A stretch of DNA of 64,000 bases from Latrodectus hesperus (lineage: Eukaryota; Arthropoda; Arachnida; Araneae; Theridiidae). Position 1 is the first letter of the stretch. Every line of letters starts with the position of its first letter. The stretch spans positions 13,817,313 to 13,881,312 of the forward strand of contig CM075852.1 in the NCBI GenBank assembly GCA_037975125.1. Direction: 5' to 3'. Below are positions 63,622 to 64,000 of this stretch, piece after piece. The notes beneath the pieces are model-generated. The model was not told the origin of the DNA and did not search any database. It saw only the letters and a program-made list of their open reading frames with translations. A program made the translations under genes and the position numbers.

Positions 63622-64000
63622 CCAGGCATATCAAATGAGACGATTGCTAACAGATGTCGCCACGCTTATACGCAAACATCATGAAACACGTTATTTTTTT
63701 ATAGTTTAATCTTTGATAATCACGTTTAGTTTACATTTGGATGAATTCCAGCGTGCATTGTTTTTTTACTGTGTTTTGAAAATGCCTTCCGACCACAATT
63801 TGCGGACAGCATTAGTTTTTGTAACCATCTAAAGACAGTTGCTGCCAAATTGCATCAAATGCTCGTAGAAGCATACGATGGCAATGCTCTGAGCCGTACG
63901 CAGTGCTACAGGTGGTTTAAAAAGTTTCAAAATAGTGATTTTTATGTGAGAAACGAGGAGCGTGGCAGACCAGCAAAAAATTTTAAGATGCTGAATTGCA
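63622..64000 (+). mobile_element. Mariner transposon, 5' part, cut by the window edge
   Basis: A transposase relic at 63782-64000 reads MPSDHNLRTALVF. One base is missing near 63820, and the frame then continues LKTVAAKLHQMLVEAYDGNA, LSRTQCYRWFKKF and ERGRPAKNF, the paired helix-turn-helix of mariner transposases up to the GRP hook. A possible left end starts CCAGGCATATCAAATGAGA at 63622 after a TA dinucleotide, about 160 bases before the start codon, as usual for mariners. This end is inferred because the right end lies outside the window. Confidence 0.72.
63782..64000 (+). pseudogene. Mariner transposase N-terminal part, frameshifted, cut by the window edge
   Basis: Matches the first 70 or so residues of mariner transposase, with one frameshift near 63820. 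The family differs from the relics at 11.8 and 41.1 kb, which share the MDVSKEH/MNSADIR type of start. Catalytic residues are beyond the window. Confidence 0.83.

Overview
The window is eukaryotic and very AT-rich. It has long introns with GT/AG borders, long (TA)n and (CA)n microsatellites and many decayed transposons. The mixture of mariner, Tc1-like, P-element-like and hAT DNA transposons, RNase H-bearing LINEs and tRNA-headed SINEs, plus a ten-cysteine secreted peptide of the prokineticin/colipase fold, suggests an arthropod. A spider is my best guess, but this is inferred from content only.

Host genes. Only two are supported. (1) On the + strand, three phase 1-1 exons at 3640-3765, 3919-4167 and 7067-7216 encode one Calx-beta domain and the start of the next, from a large FRAS1/FREM-type extracellular matrix protein. 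No further exon was recognised downstream, and a 500-base run of N follows at 7699-8198. (2) On the - strand, four exons between 33370 and 27722 form a complete small gene for a 119-residue secreted peptide. It has a signal peptide, a ten-cysteine prokineticin/colipase-type core (astakine-like or MIT-like venom peptide) and a short acidic Ala/Pro/Thr tail. Its second intron carries a hAT remnant and a SINE, each with recognisable target-site duplications.

Mobile DNA. Left to right: an internally deleted mariner with good terminal inverted repeats (11612-12504); a decayed LINE (17656-18560, +); a decayed RNase H-bearing LINE (about 22330-23960, -); the hAT remnant (29399-30022); a SINE (30673-31071); SINE bodies (34.1, 35.6 and 43.5 kb); a P-element-like transposase relic split by a SINE (36.8-38.2 kb); tRNA-like SINE pieces (40.2-40.6 kb); a mariner relic (41.1 kb) and a Tc1-like relic (41.8-42.9 kb); a long decayed LINE with endonuclease, RT and RNase H traces (51.2-54.3 kb, -); a mariner/Tc1-type transposase relic (54.5-55.4 kb); a SINE (55.7 kb); SINE pieces (59.8-60.4 kb); and the 5' end of another mariner running off the right edge.

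Other repeats. Two minisatellites with the same 27-bp period and related units lie 16.6 kb apart in opposite orientation. There is a diverged tandem array of about 355 bp per unit at 46.1-47.3 kb, a 250-bp direct repeat pair at 47.4 and 49.0 kb, a 222-bp tandem duplication at 2.7-3.1 kb and a dispersed repeat shared between 9.4 and 15.7 kb. I found no CRISPR, no operon structure and no convincing functional tRNA or rRNA gene. Most of the rest is unannotatable AT-rich intron or intergenic DNA.
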